DNA of 64,000 nt, taken from contig JAJNNC010000002.1 in the NCBI GenBank assembly GCA_021730635.1, forward strand, positions 620,001-684,000. The letters are read 5' to 3'. The DNA is from Catalimonadaceae bacterium JC749 (GTDB taxonomy: Bacteria; Bacteroidota; Bacteroidia; Cytophagales; Cyclobacteriaceae). Under the pieces are notes generated by a model. That model ran no database searches and was not told the origin of the DNA. It saw only the letters and a list, made by a program, of their open reading frames with translations. This document shows positions 53,681 through 63,566 of the stretch, piece by piece; position 1 is the stretch's first letter; the number at the start of each line of letters is the position of its first letter. Made by a program: the position numbers and the translations under genes.

Positions 53681-54268
53681 TCAGGGTGAGTCATCAAAAG
53701 TTACCTTTTGATAAATTTCATGCAAGGCAATAGCCCGGTCCAGGGTATTGAGTTTTACAGTAGTTTCCAATCCCTGATATACCTGGTATAACCATGTCTT
53801 ATCATCCTGTTTGGCAAATACTTCTACCAAAGGCTCTTTTTGAGCAATGAGAATATACTCGCTAAAAGAAGACAGTGAACGATAAAAAGCAAATTTCTTT
53901 CCTCTGTCATAGGCTTCTGTGGAAGGTGTTAAAACTTCTACGATGAGCGTTGGATTTTTGATAATATCATTTCTGTTTTCAACAAACATCTGCGGAGCAC
54001 ATACTACTAAAGCATCTGGATATACATAGGTATTAGCTATAGCAATGTCAATTTTCATATCACTACCGTAACCTATACAGTCGCGGTTATCTAGTCCCTC
54101 TAAGATACGCCTGACCATATTAACGGCAATAAGGTTATGGGTGGCACTTCCCCCAGACATATCAACGATTTCTCCGTTATGGAATTCACTTTTATAGTCT
54201 GCTTGTTCTTCTAAAGCAAAGTATTCCTCTTTGGTGTAGCGTTTCAACGGATCATGCTTAGGTCCCAT
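53681..54268 (-). CDS. Uma2-family (DUF820) PD-(D/E)XK-fold protein
   Basis: This 195-residue cytoplasmic protein has the Uma2 layout: YTKEEYFALEEQADYKSEFH, NGEIVDMSGGSATHNLIAVN, a catalytic-type aspartate in VYPDALVV, then PTLIVEVLTPSTEAYDRGKK with E, D and K of the nuclease core, and FAFYRSLSSFSEYILIAQKE. Members are annotated as putative restriction or structure-specific endonucleases and are often repeated in genomes of cyanobacteria and Bacteroidota; the role in vivo is unknown. It is divergent from the subtilase gene. Confidence 0.92.
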   Translation of the reverse strand: MGPKHDPLKRYTKEEYFALEEQADYKSEFHNGEIVDMSGGSATHNLIAVNMVRRILEGLDNRDCIGYGSDMKIDIAIANTYVYPDALVVCAPQMFVENRNDIIKNPTLIVEVLTPSTEAYDRGKKFAFYRSLSSFSEYILIAQKEPLVEVFAKQDDKTWLYQVYQGLETTVKLNTLDRAIALHEIYQKVTFDDSP

Positions 54269-54356
54269 ATTGAAAGTTAATCTGTGCTCTCAACAAATAT
54301 ACACAAAGTGCAATTGTAAATTTAATCTAACGCAAGCCCTCCAATAAACAATACAG

Positions 54357-54376
54357 TGATAATGATCATTATTATG
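54357..54376. promoter_or_regulatory. Fur-box-like palindrome upstream of subtilase gene
   Basis: A perfect 14-bp palindrome ATAATGATCATTAT (54359-54372). Read as GATAATGATCATTATTATG from 54358, it agrees with the 19-bp Fur consensus at 16 positions (my count by eye). It lies about 50 nt before the S8 peptidase start and about 90 nt before the divergent Uma2 gene start. Confidence 0.55.
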
Positions 54377-54424
54377 ATGATGTTTTTGTGAATAGTCGTA
54401 TTTTTAGCGTCGAATCATTAGCGG

Positions 54425-57400
54425 ATGATCCCATTGAATAAGAAGTTATATTTTACTTTTTGGCCTTTTCTATTTTTTTGCCTGTATACTTTTGCTCAGG
54501 AAAAACACCCCTACTTCCGGCTGGACAAAGGCATTACTCAAAAAGATTATCAGCCCGGTGTGATGCTCGTCCGGTTGAAACCCCAGTACCGCGACGCTTT
54601 TCAAGGTACTTCGGCACGGGAAAAAACTGTGAGCTGGCTCAGGCAGCAATTGGGCATTCGCCAGGTCAGGCCCGTAGCCCCACAAGCCATGCTGCAGCAG
54701 GCAATCCAGCGTCGGCAAAAGCCCCCCAGCGTCGACCTTTCAACCATGTACGTCTTGAACTTTAATGCACAACAGTCGATCGAAGAAGCCATCAATGCCA
54801 TGTATGCCTCTGGCCTGGTCATCTATGCGGAGCCTTCTTATGTAAGAAAAGCGCACCTGACGCCCAACGATCCTCTGCAAAGCAGTCAGAATTATCTCAA
54901 TATTATTGAAGCGCTGGATGCCTGGGATATTACCCAGGGGAGTGAGGATGTCGTGATTGGCATTGTAGATTCAGGCATCGACACGGATCATGAAGATCTG
55001 GCAGACAAAAAGGCGATCAATGAAGACGAGATTCCGGATAACGGGGTGGATGATGACGACGACGGATTTGTAGATAATGTGTGGGGATGGGATTTTATTG
55101 GCAACGATATCAACGATATCCAGGAAGACAATGACCCGGATGAGGGCTCGGAAGATAATGATTCGCACGGTACGTATGTAGCCGGTTGTACTGTTGCTGA
55201 GACAAATAACAACACGGGTATCGCAGGGGTCGGCTATAACACTAAATTTCTGGTTACCAAACATTCATACCCGGGCGACACTGCCAACTCTATTTATGCA
55301 GGTTATCTGGGCATCTCCTACATGGCCAACCAGGGGGTGGATATTATCAACCTTTCTTTTGGCGGTCCTGGCAGAAATCAGTTTGTTCAGGATCTGATCG
55401 ACTATGCGGTGGTGGATCAGGGCTGTCTGGTGGTAGCCTCAGCCGGTAATGATGGCAGCAGCACTGAGAATTATCCTGCCGCCTACAACCATGTGTTGTC
55501 TGTTACAGCTACCCGCCAGGATGATGTCAAAGCCTCCTTCAGCAATACCGCCCTTTCGGTAGATATCAGCGCGCCGGGAACCGGTATTCTGACCACCGCC
55601 GCAGACAACCGGTATGCTACCGTACAGGGCACTTCTTTTTCAGCACCCCTTGTCTCAGGAGCGGCTGCCCTGCTCAAAGCGGCATTTCCGGAAATGACAG
55701 GCATGCAGATAGGAGAAATACTGCGGGTGACGGCCGATGAAAGTATTTATGAGAAACCCGATAATCCACAGAACCGTCTGGGAAAAGGTCGTTTAAACAT
55801 AGTGCGGGCACTGACCGAACAGTATCCATCCATCAGAATCCAGGAAAGTAACCTGCAGAATACACAAGGAAGGGTACCCCAGGAAGGAGATACCGTGTTG
55901 ATCACAGGCGCTTTTGTGAATTACCTCTGGCCCTCTTCCAGTGCCCTAACAGTGACACTTTCTACGGATAACGCTTATGTGGAAATACTGGAAGAACAGG
56001 TGCCCTTGGGCGTTATCGCCATGAACGATACCGTTCGCAACGAACAAACCCCTTTTCGTATGGTGATCAGCCAGGATACTCCTGAAAATACGAGGATAGA
56101 TTTGTTGGTCACCTATAACGATGGGGTTTATCAGGATTATGAATATCTGAGTATTCTGGTCAATCCGAGTTATTTGAATGTAGAAGAAAATCAGGTGTCT
56201 ACGACGGTCAGTAACAATGGCCGTATTGGGTATCAGGATAATACCCTGGAAACGCGCGACGAGGGTTTGGGATTTATTTTTGAGGATGCTAATCTGCTGT
56301 TCGAAATGGGATTGATGCTGGGTACTTCGGCAGAGCAACTCTCCAACGCTGTGCGGAGTGGTACCGACGAAAATCCGGATAACGATTTCCAGCCACTGGG
56401 TACATTGAGGACAGTGCAACCCGGAGAATATGCTTACTCGGAGGTGGTGGGCCGTTTTAATGATGAACAGGCGGGTGTCGACAAATCCAATGTAACCGTT
56501 AATTTCAGAACCCTGGTGTGGGTTGAAGAACCGGACGATCATTATATTATGATACGCTATGCGATCCGCAACGATGGGGAAGACAGTCTGCTCAACTTTC
56601 ACACCGGTTTGTATGCCGACTGGGATATAGGAGAAGGGGACAGAGCCGACTGGGATGAAACCTACCGACTAGGCTATGTCTATAGTGCACAGGAAGAAGG
56701 CCGTTTGTTTGCGGGGATACAGGAACTCAGTGGAAAACCCAATTATTTTGCCATAGATAATGATCAGGAAATTCAAAGCAGCCCCTGGGGTGTATACGAT
56801 GGTTTTACGGATGAAGAAAAATTTGAAAGTATGTCCAGTGAGGTTGGCCGGAAGCAGGCAGGCTTTTCTACGGCAGGGGGTACCGATGTAAGCCATACGG
56901 TGGGCAGTGGTCCCTATTCCATAGCCCCCGGCGATTCCATTCAGGTAGTGTTTGCCCTGCACGGAGCGCTTAGCCTGAGTGAATTGCAGGCGTCGGCGCA
57001 GGCCGCCATAGATCAGTATGAAAGCATTTTGCAAATTTCTCCCCCTGAAGCATCCGATGTGAGGGTCTGTTACGGAGACACCGCTACTTTAAAGGCCAGC
57101 GGGGCAGGTTCATTCCGGTGGTATGACAGCAAAACGGGTGGCAACCTTCTCGATACAGGCGCAGTCTATACCACAGGCCCTGTAACCGAAGCAACTTCCT
57201 TTTTTGTGGCCACTGTGGTCAACAATGAGGAAAGTGTCAGGATAGAGGTAAAAGTGGATTTAGCACTCAATGCAGCCCTCATCTTTGATGGCAGCGCCCG
57301 ACTTTGTTCCGGAGATTCTGTCGTGCTCTCAGTGGCAGAAGCGGATGCCTATCAATGGAGTACAGGAGATACAACGCAGTCGGTAGTCGTGCAGGAAGCC

Positions 57401-58003
57401 GGTGCCTATTTTGTACAAGTCTTCAATGATTCTCTGGGCTGTACGGCCACTTCTGATACATTGCTCATTGAAATGTTTCCTGCGCCCGCTGCCGACTTCC
57501 AGTTTGAAATGACAGGCACTGCCCTAGATACCAGCGAAGTAGTGCAATTTACAGATCAAAGTACAGGGGAGGTGGTATCCTGGTTTTGGGAATTCGGCGA
57601 TGGAGATACCAGTACGATGCAAAATCCGGAACATCGGTATGAAGCAACAGGCGAATATACGGTAAGTTTAGAGGTAACTTCAGCAGGAGGGTGTGCTGAC
57701 AGTTCCATCCAAACAATCGATGTAGTGACTGACGTTGACGATCCGGTAGTGCAAAAAGAGTATTATTTGTTTCCGAATCCGGCCTCTACGAAGGCCACGC
57801 TCCCGCTTGAAGAACCTGTTAGCGGAACCTTCCGGATCAGCCTATGGAATACGGAAGGAAAACAGATTCGCACCATCCCTGATACAGCTGTATCCTCCCA
57901 AAGTATTACCCTGGATCTGCAAGGGTTAGTGCCAGGTACCTATGTGGTGCAGCTATGGCAGGCTGAGAAAGTATCCTATTACCGCTTGGTGATCAGTCCA
58001 TAA
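54425..58003 (+). CDS. Secreted S8 subtilisin-like serine protease with Ig-like, PKD and T9SS sorting domains
   Basis: This 1192-residue protein has a signal peptide (to FAQ, 25) and a propeptide (about 30-145, including PGVMLVRLKPQYRDAF). The S8 domain carries D182 (GIVDSGIDTDHED), H248 (DSHGTYVAG), oxyanion N342 (SAGNDG) and S404 (GTSFSAP). An acidic insert (DNGVDDDDDGFVDN) resembles a calcium site. A long beta-rich part, an Ig-like domain (about 875-955) and a PKD domain (about 1020-1105: FWEFGDGDTSTMQNPEHRY) follow. The last ~80 residues form a type A T9SS signal (LFPNPASTKATLPL, GTYVVQLWQ). It is a surface or released protease. Confidence 0.96.
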   Translation: MIPLNKKLYFTFWPFLFFCLYTFAQEKHPYFRLDKGITQKDYQPGVMLVRLKPQYRDAFQGTSAREKTVSWLRQQLGIRQVRPVAPQAMLQQAIQRRQKPPSVDLSTMYVLNFNAQQSIEEAINAMYASGLVIYAEPSYVRKAHLTPNDPLQSSQNYLNIIEALDAWDITQGSEDVVIGIVDSGIDTDHEDLADKKAINEDEIPDNGVDDDDDGFVDNVWGWDFIGNDINDIQEDNDPDEGSEDNDSHGTYVAGCTVAETNNNTGIAGVGYNTKFLVTKHSYPGDTANSIYAGYLGISYMANQGVDIINLSFGGPGRNQFVQDLIDYAVVDQGCLVVASAGNDGSSTENYPAAYNHVLSVTATRQDDVKASFSNTALSVDISAPGTGILTTAADNRYATVQGTSFSAPLVSGAAALLKAAFPEMTGMQIGEILRVTADESIYEKPDNPQNRLGKGRLNIVRALTEQYPSIRIQESNLQNTQGRVPQEGDTVLITGAFVNYLWPSSSALTVTLSTDNAYVEILEEQVPLGVIAMNDTVRNEQTPFRMVISQDTPENTRIDLLVTYNDGVYQDYEYLSILVNPSYLNVEENQVSTTVSNNGRIGYQDNTLETRDEGLGFIFEDANLLFEMGLMLGTSAEQLSNAVRSGTDENPDNDFQPLGTLRTVQPGEYAYSEVVGRFNDEQAGVDKSNVTVNFRTLVWVEEPDDHYIMIRYAIRNDGEDSLLNFHTGLYADWDIGEGDRADWDETYRLGYVYSAQEEGRLFAGIQELSGKPNYFAIDNDQEIQSSPWGVYDGFTDEEKFESMSSEVGRKQAGFSTAGGTDVSHTVGSGPYSIAPGDSIQVVFALHGALSLSELQASAQAAIDQYESILQISPPEASDVRVCYGDTATLKASGAGSFRWYDSKTGGNLLDTGAVYTTGPVTEATSFFVATVVNNEESVRIEVKVDLALNAALIFDGSARLCSGDSVVLSVAEADAYQWSTGDTTQSVVVQEAGAYFVQVFNDSLGCTATSDTLLIEMFPAPAADFQFEMTGTALDTSEVVQFTDQSTGEVVSWFWEFGDGDTSTMQNPEHRYEATGEYTVSLEVTSAGGCADSSIQTIDVVTDVDDPVVQKEYYLFPNPASTKATLPLEEPVSGTFRISLWNTEGKQIRTIPDTAVSSQSITLDLQGLVPGTYVVQLWQAEKVSYYRLVISP

Positions 58004-58618
58004 ATGCTGCCTTTCCTTTTTTCAACAGACTTGGCAAATCTGGTCTTTTGTTCTGAAAAAAACAGAGTAATTGTACAAAGGCAAGCCCTGCGCCAGCTTA
58101 AAATCCCTATTTCCTTTGCCATCAATACACCTGAATGTCGCCTGGTTCTTAAAAAAAATTTCTGACACAATACTGGACTTTTGGCCTTTTCTGAGGATGC
58201 TAAGCACATGCCAGATTTGTGTGCTTGTTTTGAGTGTAGGCTGAGTTTTTGTAAAAGATTATATAGTGAAACCGTTAGCTTTTAGCATTCATGTAAATAT
58301 TCCTTTTTGTTAGAGTTTAAAATTTTCAAATGAAAGTTGCCTTTTGATATCAGGGTGATAATGAAAACCTTGTTTTTTTGAAAAGAAAAACTACATTTAA
58401 TTAAAGTTTCTAGTCAAATTCTTCAGATTAAAAAGCCATTTTTTAGTTTATACAAGGCTCTTTCTGTGGTAATTGCCTGAATGTACTGACAGGTATTTTT
58501 GTGGATTATCGTGGCTTATGTGCTGGCCACATGAAGCTGCTTCCATGGGGTTCATCTATTTTTTTGCTTTGTCCTCAATAAAGTGCTCTTATGTAACATC
58601 AATTAAACTCGCTGATTT
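58004..58618. other. Long intergenic region upstream of third susCD
   Basis: This 615-nt region is AT-rich in its second half, with one credible promoter (58473-58501). A 61-codon minus-strand open frame (58022-58207) with fair composition was noted but no family is recognised. No RNA gene is seen. Confidence 0.5.
58473..58501 (+). promoter_or_regulatory. Candidate promoter of the third susCD operon
   Basis: TTG (58473-58475), 18-nt spacer, then TATTTTTG (58494-58501), an exact TAnnTTTG. Predicted leader about 110 nt to the ATG at 58619. This is the best -33/-7 pair found in the window. Confidence 0.5.
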
Positions 58619-61600
58619 ATGGGAAACAATTCTACTTATCTGTTTTTTCCGAAAAAGAAAAAACACATTTTTTGTATTCTGGGACCACTACTGCTTACAT
58701 GGGTTCTGATCATGCCCGCTTATTCCCAGGAAAGTACGGTAACGGGTACGGTTACCTCCTCAGAAGAAGGCGCCCCCTTACCCGGTGTGAATGTCATTGT
58801 CAAAGGAACCAACCTGGGAACCGTTACGGACATTGACGGAAACTACAGGCTATCTGTTCCGGCAGAAGGAGAAATCCTATCCTTCTCTTTCATCGGCTAT
58901 ACTGCCCAGGAAATTCCGATTAGTGGCCGTTCCACCATTGATGTACAGATGGTTTCTGATACGCGGCAGCTAACGGAAGTGGTGGTCACTGCCATTGGGA
59001 TTGAGCGACAGGAACGTGCTTTGGGCTATTCCGTAGAGAATCTGGCAGGGGAGCAGGTGCAAAGGGTTTCGGAGCCGGATCCCTTACGGGCCCTGCAGGG
59101 TAAAGTGCCCGGCTTGTCAATTTCAAGTTCTACAGGAGCACCGGGAAGTGCCACCCGTGTGACCATCCGGGGACAGTCTTCTTTTCTGGGAAACAACGAA
59201 CCCTTATATGTAGTGGATGGAACGCCCTATTTTGCAGAACAATATACGACTTATAACCAATTGACCGGAGGCGGTGCCTATGCTTCCCCGCTGGCGGCTT
59301 TGGACCCAAATGCTATTGAATCCATTTCCGTATTAAAAGGAGCGGCAGCGGCTTCCCTTTACGGTTCCAGGGCTGCCAATGGGGTAGTGGTCATTACCAC
59401 AAAAGCAGGGAGTACCGGTCTGTCCAGGAAAGGTTTGGAAGTTTCTTTCAGCAGCTCTTACTCCATAGAACAGATTGGCAACCTGCCCAACTATCAGAAT
59501 ACCTATGGAGCGGGTACGGAATTTCAGTACCGGGAATCGAACGGCTCCTGGGGACCACCCTTTGCCTGGTTTGATTCTATCCCTGTCTGGACAGGCTATA
59601 AAGCTGCTTATCCGGAACTGTTTGGCGACAGTGTGGCCTATGTAGCCTATCCTGATAACATTAAAGACCTGTTTCGCAACGGACAGGTGGTGGATAATTC
59701 CATCACCATACAGGGAGGAGGAGAAAATGGCTCTTTCAGCCTGACCGCTTCGCATCTGGACAACCAGGGATATATCCCTGAGTCAGAATTTGTCCGTACC
59801 AGCTTGTCCCTTGGGGGGAACACCATACTGGAAAACGGAATCCGGGCGGGAGCCAATGTGTCTTACTCCGTGAGCAGACAACACGGACCCATTTTTGGAG
59901 AGAGCGGAGCGCAGGACCCTGCGGCTGCTTCTTCCTTTGCGCGTACCTTGTGGTTGGCCCGTAACTGGAATATGGATCTGCCATACCAGGACAAAGAGGG
60001 GAACTCCCTATTCTTCATCGGTTTAGAAGATCATCCACTCTGGTCCTGGAAGAATAACGGCCTCACCAGCGACCTGGACCGGGTCACCGCTAATGCTCAT
60101 GTGGGATATGATTTTACGGATTGGTTAAGTGTAGATTACCGTATTGGGTTTAATGTGTTTGACGACCGCCGCCAGCAGGTGTGGAATGAGGGGTCTACTG
60201 CTTTTGGCGGCTCAGGTGCCCTGATCGATGACGACATTTACCGCCAGGAGATAGAGTCTAACCTGATCGTGACAGTAGAGAAAGATCTGAGTCAATCGGT
60301 GTATTTCAAAGGTCTGGTAGGGCAGAATATCAACCAGCGCAAAGAAGACCGGCAAACATTCCAGGGTGTTGACATTATCGCACCGGGAATCTTTGATATG
60401 GATAATGTGGTCAGCGTGACAGCCAATGGCGGAGATTTTGAGAAAAGGCGTCTGATGGGTGTGTATACTGACCTGACCTTTGGGTATAACGACTTTCTGT
60501 ATCTCAACCTGACGGGAAGAACCGACTGGTCATCTACCCTGCCGGCCAACAAACGAAATTACCTGTATGGCTCAGCCAGTGCTTCCTGGATTTTTACAGA
60601 AATGTTGGAGACTAACGAAAATATCTTTTCACAAGGAAAGATACGGTTGGGGGTAGCCAGGGTAGGCAACGACGCAGACCCCTATCAACTCATCAATCTC
60701 TTTTCCGTCAACAGAGGAAACAGTACCAATCTGATCGCCTCCATTCCGGACAATGATCTGCCCTTCAACAGCCAGCCAGGTATTACCCGCGATCCGGTGG
60801 CTTATGACCCTAACCTGAGTCCGGAATTTACCGACGAGTTTGAGGCTGGAGCCGATCTGGATTTCTTCCTGGGGCGTGTGGTGATAGACTTTACCTACTA
60901 TGACCGTGTTACCCGGGATCAGATTGTCTCCGTGAGCGTACCCCATTCTTCTGGCTTCCAGCAATTGGTAACCAATGTAGGAGAAATGGAAAACAAAGGG
61001 GTGGAAGTAGGGCTGACCCTGGTACCTCTTCAACTCAGTAACGGATTACGGTGGGAAATCTTTACTTCCTTCACACGCAACCGGAACAAGGTGCTGGAGA
61101 TTGCAGCCGGACTGGACCGATTTAACATACAAAATCTTTTCGGAGGAGGCATTACCCCCGTTATTGAGCCTGGAGAACCCTATGGTATCCTGAGAGGCTC
61201 CGTCAGTGCCCGGGATGAGGAAGGCAATCTATTGATTGACCCAACCGATGGGATGTTGTTCCCGGCTTTGGAATTTGCCAAAGTAGGAAACCCTAATCCG
61301 GACTATCTGCTGGGTGTCACCAATACTTTCACCTGGAAAGGACTGTCTTTGAGAGCCTTGGTAGATTACAGAAAAGGTGGAGATATTTATACCACTACGG
61401 TAGAACGTCTGCTGGGAAGAGGGGTAACCAAAGATACGGAAGACAGGGAGGCCCCCCGTATCGTTCCGGGTTTTCTGGGAGATCCCAACACCGGTCAACC
61501 CCTGTTGGACGAGAATGGCAACAAAATTCCCAATACCATCCAGGTGAGCATGAATGACTTGTATTTTCAAAACGGAGGAGGATCATTTGGAATTAATGCA

Positions 61601-61879
61601 GAGGATGAATGGAGTGTGTACGATGGCACGGTTATCCGTTTGCGGGAAGTCTCCCTGGGCTATGCCCTGCCACAGTCCATACTGGAAAACACTCCTTTCG
61701 GTACACTTTCTCTCACCTTTACCGGGAGAAATCTGTGGTATCATGCCCCTAACTTCCCGGAACATACCAATTTTGATCCGGAAGTGAATGGTTTTGGTTC
61801 TACCAATACCCAGGGAATTGAATACGCTTCAGCGCCGACTACCCGTCGATTTGGTGTCAATTTACAAGTTACTTTTTGA
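58619..61879 (+). CDS. SusC/RagA family TonB-dependent outer-membrane transporter
   Basis: This 1086-residue protein has a basic N-terminus and a signal peptide (ending AYSQ, 37). A CarboxypepD_reg-like domain (41-112: TGTVTSSEEGAPLPGVNVIV, GTVTDIDGNYRLSV) is followed by the SusC hallmark in the variant LTEVVVTAIGIERQERALGY (118-137), the plug (NEPLYVVDGTPYF, SLYGSRAANGVVVITTK) and a barrel ending GVNLQVTF. The TAIGI variant is typical of SusC proteins that pair with SusD-like_2 proteins, as here, where the partner gene begins 18 nt after the stop. Confidence 0.97.
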   Translation: MGNNSTYLFFPKKKKHIFCILGPLLLTWVLIMPAYSQESTVTGTVTSSEEGAPLPGVNVIVKGTNLGTVTDIDGNYRLSVPAEGEILSFSFIGYTAQEIPISGRSTIDVQMVSDTRQLTEVVVTAIGIERQERALGYSVENLAGEQVQRVSEPDPLRALQGKVPGLSISSSTGAPGSATRVTIRGQSSFLGNNEPLYVVDGTPYFAEQYTTYNQLTGGGAYASPLAALDPNAIESISVLKGAAAASLYGSRAANGVVVITTKAGSTGLSRKGLEVSFSSSYSIEQIGNLPNYQNTYGAGTEFQYRESNGSWGPPFAWFDSIPVWTGYKAAYPELFGDSVAYVAYPDNIKDLFRNGQVVDNSITIQGGGENGSFSLTASHLDNQGYIPESEFVRTSLSLGGNTILENGIRAGANVSYSVSRQHGPIFGESGAQDPAAASSFARTLWLARNWNMDLPYQDKEGNSLFFIGLEDHPLWSWKNNGLTSDLDRVTANAHVGYDFTDWLSVDYRIGFNVFDDRRQQVWNEGSTAFGGSGALIDDDIYRQEIESNLIVTVEKDLSQSVYFKGLVGQNINQRKEDRQTFQGVDIIAPGIFDMDNVVSVTANGGDFEKRRLMGVYTDLTFGYNDFLYLNLTGRTDWSSTLPANKRNYLYGSASASWIFTEMLETNENIFSQGKIRLGVARVGNDADPYQLINLFSVNRGNSTNLIASIPDNDLPFNSQPGITRDPVAYDPNLSPEFTDEFEAGADLDFFLGRVVIDFTYYDRVTRDQIVSVSVPHSSGFQQLVTNVGEMENKGVEVGLTLVPLQLSNGLRWEIFTSFTRNRNKVLEIAAGLDRFNIQNLFGGGITPVIEPGEPYGILRGSVSARDEEGNLLIDPTDGMLFPALEFAKVGNPNPDYLLGVTNTFTWKGLSLRALVDYRKGGDIYTTTVERLLGRGVTKDTEDREAPRIVPGFLGDPNTGQPLLDENGNKIPNTIQVSMNDLYFQNGGGSFGINAEDEWSVYDGTVIRLREVSLGYALPQSILENTPFGTLSLTFTGRNLWYHAPNFPEHTNFDPEVNGFGSTNTQGIEYASAPTTRRFGVNLQVTF

Positions 61880-61897
61880 AGCCTAACCTCCATCACC

Positions 61898-63499
61898 ATG
61901 AATAAAAAGCTATTCCCATTGATATGGATACTCAGCGTGCTGTTGACCAGTAGCTGTGAAGATTTCTTTGATATCAACGAAGATCCGAATAATCCGACTA
62001 CCGCCACGGTAGATTTGCTACTGACCAATACACAGCTGGCTACGACCAACAGCGTTGGGTTAGGCACGTCGGGTCTTTCTGCTATTCTATCGGTATATAT
62101 GCATCAAACTACCCGAAGACAAAGTTTTGATGCCTATGAAGTCACTGGAGAAGACTTTGCCATCACACAATCCTGGAGTGCTTTATACAGTATTGCCATG
62201 GAAGATTTGCGGGAGATAGTACAGATCGGCACGGAGCAGGAAGCCTGGCATTATGTAGGTATTGCTCAGATTCTCAAGGCGTACTATACCAGCCAGATGG
62301 TCGATGTGTGGGGAGATATTCCTTTTTCGCAAGCCAATACGACTCCGGAAACTTATACACCGCAGGTAGACGATGATGCCAGTATCTATCCGCAACTTTT
62401 TACCCTGCTGGACGAAGGCATCGCCAATCTGGCAAAAGAATCTGACCAGCCGCCCGGAGCCGACGATCTCATCTATGGAGGAGACCTGGATAAATGGAGA
62501 AAACTGGCGAAAACCGTCAAACTCAAGCTATACAATCAGCTTCGTCTGATACAGGATGTGTCTGCTGAGGTCAATGCTTTGCTGGCAGAGGGTGATTTGA
62601 TCAGCACCCTGGAAGAAGATTTTGAACTGCCTTATTTTCAAAGCCAGTCGCCGGATAACCGGAATCCAGGTTTTATTGCAGATTATCCGGCCACCCGTAT
62701 TTATTATATCAGTGTATGGTTTTATGAAATCATGACCGGACAGAATCCTGCGATACTGACAGGGATCACCGACCCACGCATTCCTTATTACTGGTATAAC
62801 CAACTGACAGAAACCGAAGCGCCTCAAAATCCCGCAGAATATCGGGATGGCACTTTCCAGTCTATTTATTTTGGTTCTACCGGTACCAACCAGGCCGGGA
62901 GCCAGGATCAATCGCAAACGGTGATGGGGATGTATCCTTACGGAGGGCGCTATGATGATGGCAGTGCCATTACAGTCACTCAGAATGATGCGCCGGGCGA
63001 TGTGCCTCAACGGCTCCTGACCTATTATGCCCGGCTGTTTATTGAGGCAGAACTGGCTTTGGCAGGGGTAACTACCGGTGATCCACGGGCCTTGCTGCAA
63101 AGTGCCATACAGGCTTCTTTCGATAAGGTCAACGAGGTAGCGGCTAACTTCGACGCTAAAAACCAGGATCCCCCTCCTTTGATGACCCAGGAGGCCATGG
63201 ATACCTACATCAATGCAGTGTTGGTGCAGTATGATGCTGGCAGCAATGACCGTAAACTCGAGATCATCATGACTCAGAAATGGATTGCCTCTTTTGGTTA
63301 CTCTGTGGATCAGTATACGGATTACCGGCGAACGGGCTATCCGGTACTGTACGATCCTAACACGGATCCGTTGAGCTACACCAATGCGTCCAAACAGTTC
63401 CCAACTGTGCTGCCCTATTCTGCCAATGAGGTAGAACTGAACCCAAATATAGAACAACAAAACCCCAGTGCCACCAAAGTATTCTGGGATGCCAATTAG
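61898..63499 (+). CDS. SusD/RagB-like outer-membrane lipoprotein (SusD-like_2 group)
   Basis: This is a 533-residue lipoprotein (signal to LLTSSC, then EDFFDINEDPNNP). Family signs of the SusD-like_2 group are the N-terminal INEDPNNPTTA, the central DDLIYGGDLDKWRKLAKTVK with KLYNQLRL, and the late EIIMTQKWIASFGYSVDQYT region. It is the surface ligand-binding partner of the SusC 18 nt upstream. A perfect 9-bp inverted repeat lies 12 nt after the stop, before the next lipoprotein gene. Confidence 0.95.
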   Translation: MNKKLFPLIWILSVLLTSSCEDFFDINEDPNNPTTATVDLLLTNTQLATTNSVGLGTSGLSAILSVYMHQTTRRQSFDAYEVTGEDFAITQSWSALYSIAMEDLREIVQIGTEQEAWHYVGIAQILKAYYTSQMVDVWGDIPFSQANTTPETYTPQVDDDASIYPQLFTLLDEGIANLAKESDQPPGADDLIYGGDLDKWRKLAKTVKLKLYNQLRLIQDVSAEVNALLAEGDLISTLEEDFELPYFQSQSPDNRNPGFIADYPATRIYYISVWFYEIMTGQNPAILTGITDPRIPYYWYNQLTETEAPQNPAEYRDGTFQSIYFGSTGTNQAGSQDQSQTVMGMYPYGGRYDDGSAITVTQNDAPGDVPQRLLTYYARLFIEAELALAGVTTGDPRALLQSAIQASFDKVNEVAANFDAKNQDPPPLMTQEAMDTYINAVLVQYDAGSNDRKLEIIMTQKWIASFGYSVDQYTDYRRTGYPVLYDPNTDPLSYTNASKQFPTVLPYSANEVELNPNIEQQNPSATKVFWDAN

Positions 63500-63510
63500 T
63501 ATCAACAGAG

Positions 63511-63544
63511 CAGGTGTGATGCAGAAGAGCAACCCTCACACCTG
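63511..63544 (+). promoter_or_regulatory. Perfect 9-bp inverted repeat after third susD
   Basis: CAGGTGTGA (63511-63519) and TCACACCTG (63536-63544) with a 16-nt loop. No T-run follows, so read-through into the lipoprotein gene at 63567 is expected. It may be an attenuating or mRNA-stabilising structure. Confidence 0.6.
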
Positions 63545-63566
63545 ATCAGTAAATTAATACTGCAGA

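Noticed and set aside
57979-58209. Minus-strand open frames of 61 and 76 codons downstream of the subtilase gene, as a possible gene or transposase remnant
   Set aside because: Two overlapping frames of similar quality, no known domain, no inverted repeats or target duplications around them, and no promoter; most likely non-coding.
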